Assembly: GCA_963782445.1 (NCBI GenBank)
Contig: CAWAJM010000001.1
Location: 3,968,001 to 4,032,000 of the forward strand
Direction of reading: 5' to 3'
Source of the DNA: ZC4RG20 sp963782445
GTDB taxonomy: Bacteria > Pseudomonadota > Gammaproteobacteria > Steroidobacterales > Rariloculaceae
DNA: 64,000 nucleotides
The notes below the pieces were generated by a model. It had not been told where the DNA came from. It worked only from the letters and a program-made list of their open reading frames with translations, and searched no databases. This document shows, piece by piece, positions 61,335 to 64,000 of this stretch. The translations under genes and the position numbers were made by a program. The first letter of the stretch is position 1. The number at the start of each line of letters is the position of its first letter.

Positions 61335-62723
61335 ATGACGGGTATCGAGCGGCGCATCGAATCTTGGCTCTGGAAGGAGCGACACGGGCGCAGCCGGCTG
61401 CAGCGCACGGCGATCGTCGCCGGCCGGTACGCCTGGGCGCTCGTCGAGGATCTGCTCGACGGCGACTTGAGCCTGCGGGCCACGAGTCTCGTCTACACGA
61501 CGATGCTCGCAACGGCGCCGCTGCTCGCGTTCGGCTTCTCGATCGTCAAGGGACTCGGGCTGCACCGACGACTCACGCCCGTTCTGCGCGAGCTGCTCGC
61601 GCCGCTCGGCGCGCGCAGCGGCGAGATCGCCGACCGCGTCATCGGCTTCGTCGACAACGTGAGCGCCGAGCTCGCGAGCCTGAGCCTCGTCGTATTCATC
61701 GCCGCCGCCATCGTTATGGCCCAGCAGGTCGAATCCAGCATCAACTTCGCCTGGAACGTCGACCGGCCGCGCAGCTTCGCGCGCCGGCTCAGCGAGTATG
61801 TCACGGTCCTGCTCATCGGGCCGACCGTCATGAGCATCGCGCTCGGGCTCATCGCGGCGCTCGCCGACACCGCACTCGTGCAGCGGCTGCGGCTCGTCCA
61901 ACCCTTGGGGGAGTGGCTCGCCTGGCTCGGCGCCGCAGTGCCTTACCTGCTCGTCATCGGCGCCTTCACGCTGCTTTACGAGTTCGTGCCCAACACGCGT
62001 GTCGAGGTCCGCCGCGCGGCCGTTGCGGGATTCGCCGCAGGACTGGCCTGGGCGGCGGCCGGCAGCCTGTTCACGACACTCGTCGTCAATGCGAGCCGTT
62101 ACGACGCGATCTATTCGGGCTTCGCGATCGTCCTCATCACGATGCTGTGGCTGCACCTCTCCTGGCTCATTGTGCTGCTCGGCGCGAAGCTCGCCTTCTA
62201 TCTGCAGAACCCCGAGCACATGCGCCGCGCAACGCGTCCGGCCACGCTGCCGAGCGGCCTGCGCGAACGGCTCGCGCTCGCCGTCATGCTGCTGGCGGGC
62301 CGCGCCCTCACGGAGCGGCGCCCCGGCGTCGGGCTCGAGCCGCTCGCATCCCAACTCATGGTGCCCCGGCGCGTGCTCGAGCCCGTGGTCGCCGCACTGC
62401 GCCAGCAACGCCTGCTCGTCGAAACCGCCGATCGCCGCCTCATGCCCGGCGCCGACCTGCATGGCATACGCCTCGCGGAGATCATCGAAGCCGTGCGCGG
62501 GCCCGGGCACGATCATGCGGGCATCGACCGGGCGTGCGGGCCTGCCGTGCGGGCGCTCGCGGACCGTATCGAAGCGGCCGTGCTCGAGACGGCCGGAGAC
62601 GGCAGCCTGGCCGACCTCATCGAGCTCGACGCGGCAACGCCGCGGCCCGCGCTGCCGCACGCCGCCGACGCGCAACCTCGCAGCGGCGGCGCGGCGAGCT
62701 CGCCCGATCTGCTGCGGCATTGA
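61335..62723 (+). CDS. YihY/Rbn family inner membrane protein
   Basis: A 462-residue membrane protein. About six transmembrane helices are visible up to residue 300, including LVYTTMLATAPLLAFGFSIV, the SLSLVVFIAAAIVMAQQVES helix with NFAWNVDRPRSFARRL after it, LLVIGAFTLLYEFVPNTRV and FAIVLITMLWLHLSWLIVLLG. The C-terminal cytosolic part (about 310-440) resembles a winged-helix domain with LVETADRRLMPGADLHGI. The family was once called ribonuclease BN, but the RNase activity belongs to another protein, so the function is unknown. Confidence 0.9.
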   Translation: MTGIERRIESWLWKERHGRSRLQRTAIVAGRYAWALVEDLLDGDLSLRATSLVYTTMLATAPLLAFGFSIVKGLGLHRRLTPVLRELLAPLGARSGEIADRVIGFVDNVSAELASLSLVVFIAAAIVMAQQVESSINFAWNVDRPRSFARRLSEYVTVLLIGPTVMSIALGLIAALADTALVQRLRLVQPLGEWLAWLGAAVPYLLVIGAFTLLYEFVPNTRVEVRRAAVAGFAAGLAWAAAGSLFTTLVVNASRYDAIYSGFAIVLITMLWLHLSWLIVLLGAKLAFYLQNPEHMRRATRPATLPSGLRERLALAVMLLAGRALTERRPGVGLEPLASQLMVPRRVLEPVVAALRQQRLLVETADRRLMPGADLHGIRLAEIIEAVRGPGHDHAGIDRACGPAVRALADRIEAAVLETAGDGSLADLIELDAATPRPALPHAADAQPRSGGAASSPDLLRH

Positions 62724-62743
62724 CGCGCAGGGACGTCGCGACG

Positions 62744-62771
62744 GGGCTTCAGGCTCGTCGTAAGGGCGGTG
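62744..62771 (-). repeat. Single-arm remnant of the B/E palindrome family
   Basis: GGGCTTCAGGCTCGTCGTAAGGGCGGTG matches the left arm of copies B and E with two differences (quoted here as GGGCTTCAGGCTCG and AAGGGCGGTG). There is no core and no right arm. It lies between the stops of the convergent YihY-like and pmbA genes. Confidence 0.7.
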
Positions 62772-62776
62772 AACGC

Positions 62777-64000
62777 CTACTGCCCCGCGACCGTAAGCTT
62801 CCCAACGAGCACGGATCCCGTGCGCACGCCGCCGCGAACGTCAACGTCGGAGCCGACGGCCCGGATGTTCTTGAACATCTCGACGAGATTGCCCGCAACC
62901 GTGACCTCGTTGACGGGAAACGCGATCTTGCCGCGCTCGACCCAATAGCCGGCCGCGCCGCGGGAGTAGTCGCCCGTGACGGAATTGACGCCCTGCCCGA
63001 GCAGCTCACCGACGACGAAGGCCTCGTCGCAGTCCGCGATGAGCTCCTCGAGCGGGCCGGCCGTCGGCTTCACGACGAGGTTGTGCACACCGCCCGCGTT
63101 CGCGGTCGTCTGCCTGTTCAGGCGCCGCGCCGAGTAGCTCGACAGCACGTAGCCCTGCAGCACGCCGCGCTCGACGAGCATGCGCCGCGACGTGGCTACG
63201 CCTTCGGCATCGAAGGGCGTGCTCGCCATGCCGCGCGGGATGAAGGGATCCTCCTCGATGTCGAGAAAGTCGGGGAAAATCTGCGAACCCAGCGCGTCGA
63301 GCAGGAACGTCGACCTGCGATACTGGCTCGTGCCGCGGATCGCGCCCACGAGATGGCCGAACAGTCCGCGCGCGAGCTCGGCCGGATACACCACGGGCAC
63401 GGCCTTCGTGCGAACCTGGCGCGCGCCGAGACGCTGCACGGCGCGCTCCGCCGCGCGTCTGCCGACCGCTTCGGGACTCTCGAGATCCTCGAACGCGCGC
63501 GCGACCGTGTACCAGTAGTCGCGCTCGAGCGAACCGTCGCCCTTTGCGATGACACTGCAACTCGTGGAATGGCTCGTCGTCGGGTAGCCGCCCACGAAAC
63601 CATGGCTGTTCGCATAGACGCGCAGGCCTTCGCCCGTGCCGAGCGTCGCGCCCTCGGAATTGTCGATGCGCCGGTCGAAGCCGCGCGCAGCGTTCTCGGC
63701 GCGCAGCGCCAGCGCCGTCGCCTCGTCGACGTTGATGGCATGCGGGAAGTACAGAGCGGGCTCCGGCGGGTCGACGGCCATGAGCTCGGCGTCCGCGAGC
63801 CCGGCGTAGGGGTCCTCCGCCGTAAAGCTCGCGATGCTCAGGGCCTTGCGCACGGCGTCCTCGACGCCACGCGCGGAGAAGTCGCTCGTGCTCGTCGAGC
63901 CCTTGCGCTTGTCCTTGTACACCGTGACGCCCAGCGAGCGGTCGCGCTGACGCTCGACCGACTCGACTTCGCCGAGCCGGACCGTGACGGAGAGGCCTTC
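62777..64000 (-). CDS. pmbA: Metalloprotease PmbA/TldE (N-terminus beyond the window)
   Basis: PmbA pairs with TldD in a periplasm-independent, cytosolic zinc protease that degrades unfolded peptides and matures microcin B17 and CcdA. The visible 407 residues start with GLSVTVRLGEVESVERQRDR and contain GVTVYKDKRKGSTSTSDFSA, GFVGGYPTTSHSTSCSV, PFIPRGMASTPFDAEGVATS and QTTANAGGVHNLVVKP, and end in VRTGSVLVGKLTVAGQ. PmbA lacks the HExxxH zinc motif of TldD, as here. The gene runs off the right edge in frame, lacking about 40 residues. Confidence 0.94.
   Translation of the reverse strand, partial: EGLSVTVRLGEVESVERQRDRSLGVTVYKDKRKGSTSTSDFSARGVEDAVRKALSIASFTAEDPYAGLADAELMAVDPPEPALYFPHAINVDEATALALRAENAARGFDRRIDNSEGATLGTGEGLRVYANSHGFVGGYPTTSHSTSCSVIAKGDGSLERDYWYTVARAFEDLESPEAVGRRAAERAVQRLGARQVRTKAVPVVYPAELARGLFGHLVGAIRGTSQYRRSTFLLDALGSQIFPDFLDIEEDPFIPRGMASTPFDAEGVATSRRMLVERGVLQGYVLSSYSARRLNRQTTANAGGVHNLVVKPTAGPLEELIADCDEAFVVGELLGQGVNSVTGDYSRGAAGYWVERGKIAFPVNEVTVAGNLVEMFKNIRAVGSDVDVRGGVRTGSVLVGKLTVAGQ

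Overview
The window is a GC-rich, densely coded chromosomal segment of a gammaproteobacterium. Several gene orders support this: murU / lptD-surA-pdxA-ksgA-apaH, zapA-ssrS(6S RNA)-5-FCL, ygfB-pepP-ubiH-ubi hydroxylase, rplM-rpsI, and coq7 next to crp. The bacterial kynurenine cluster (3-hydroxyanthranilate dioxygenase, kynureninase, kynurenine monooxygenase), DNA polymerase II and a Lys/Ala-rich H1-like protein suggest the Xanthomonadales/Steroidobacterales/Nevskiales side of the class. That placement is inference from gene content. No phage, plasmid, insertion sequence or CRISPR array was seen.

Layout. 1-4158: an accessory metabolic group with a Gfo/Idh/MocA oxidoreductase (cut by the window edge), a beta-hydroxyacid dehydrogenase, an EboE-like TIM-barrel protein and a divergent MetE-like methyltransferase. 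4597-9669: quinone-oxidoreductase-like MDR protein, alpha/beta hydrolase, a MacA-like lipoprotein adaptor with its ABC ATPase but no permease, and a dienelactone hydrolase. 9681-24494: a tightly coupled seven-gene minus-strand operon (VWA/GATase-like, cysteine-free caspase-like, TPR-zinc peptidase, MoxR ATPase, DUF58, BatA-VWA, DUF4175) facing a divergent small protein and DUF4159 gene. 24512-26218: a ThDP enzyme. 26341-33979: murU and the lptD-surA-pdxA-ksgA-apaH line. 34004-37157: kynurenine genes. 37231-42476: two acetyltransferases, polB, thyA, lgt. 42589-48187: a thioredoxin-domain protein and an Nma111-like double protease. 48300-52939: ubiquinone hydroxylases, pepP, ygfB. 53038-56667: cell-division genes, 6S RNA, 5-FCL, EVE protein, H1-like protein, rpiA, tRNA-Gln, rpsI-rplM. 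57214-64000: DUF481 porin-like protein, coq7, crp, djlA-like, purC, a Rbn/YihY membrane protein and a partial pmbA.

The most unusual non-coding content is a family of long imperfect palindromes (outer arms of about 30-36 bp around a conserved core). Copies lie at 4405-4524, 32654-32773, 32971-33083, 44710-44823, 45023-45140 and 52279-52380, with fragments near 4293 and 62744. Four of them form two composite modules, each palindrome - about 198 bp spacer - palindrome. The modules lie in opposite orientation 12 kb apart, and their spacers are recognisably homologous. One module sits between ksgA and apaH, where many relatives carry apaG.

The most interesting protein system is the 9.7-24.5 kb cluster. 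It combines a MoxR/DUF58/BatA core with a caspase-fold protein that has no cysteine anywhere, an EF-hand-like loop, and a TPR protein with an HELAH zinc-peptidase motif. Two genes (a TIGR02449/ZapB-like coiled coil and rpiA) each carry an apparent one-base insertion within 2.6 kb of each other, so either true lesions or assembly errors are possible. A perfect TGTGA-N6-TCACA site in front of crp indicates autoregulation.
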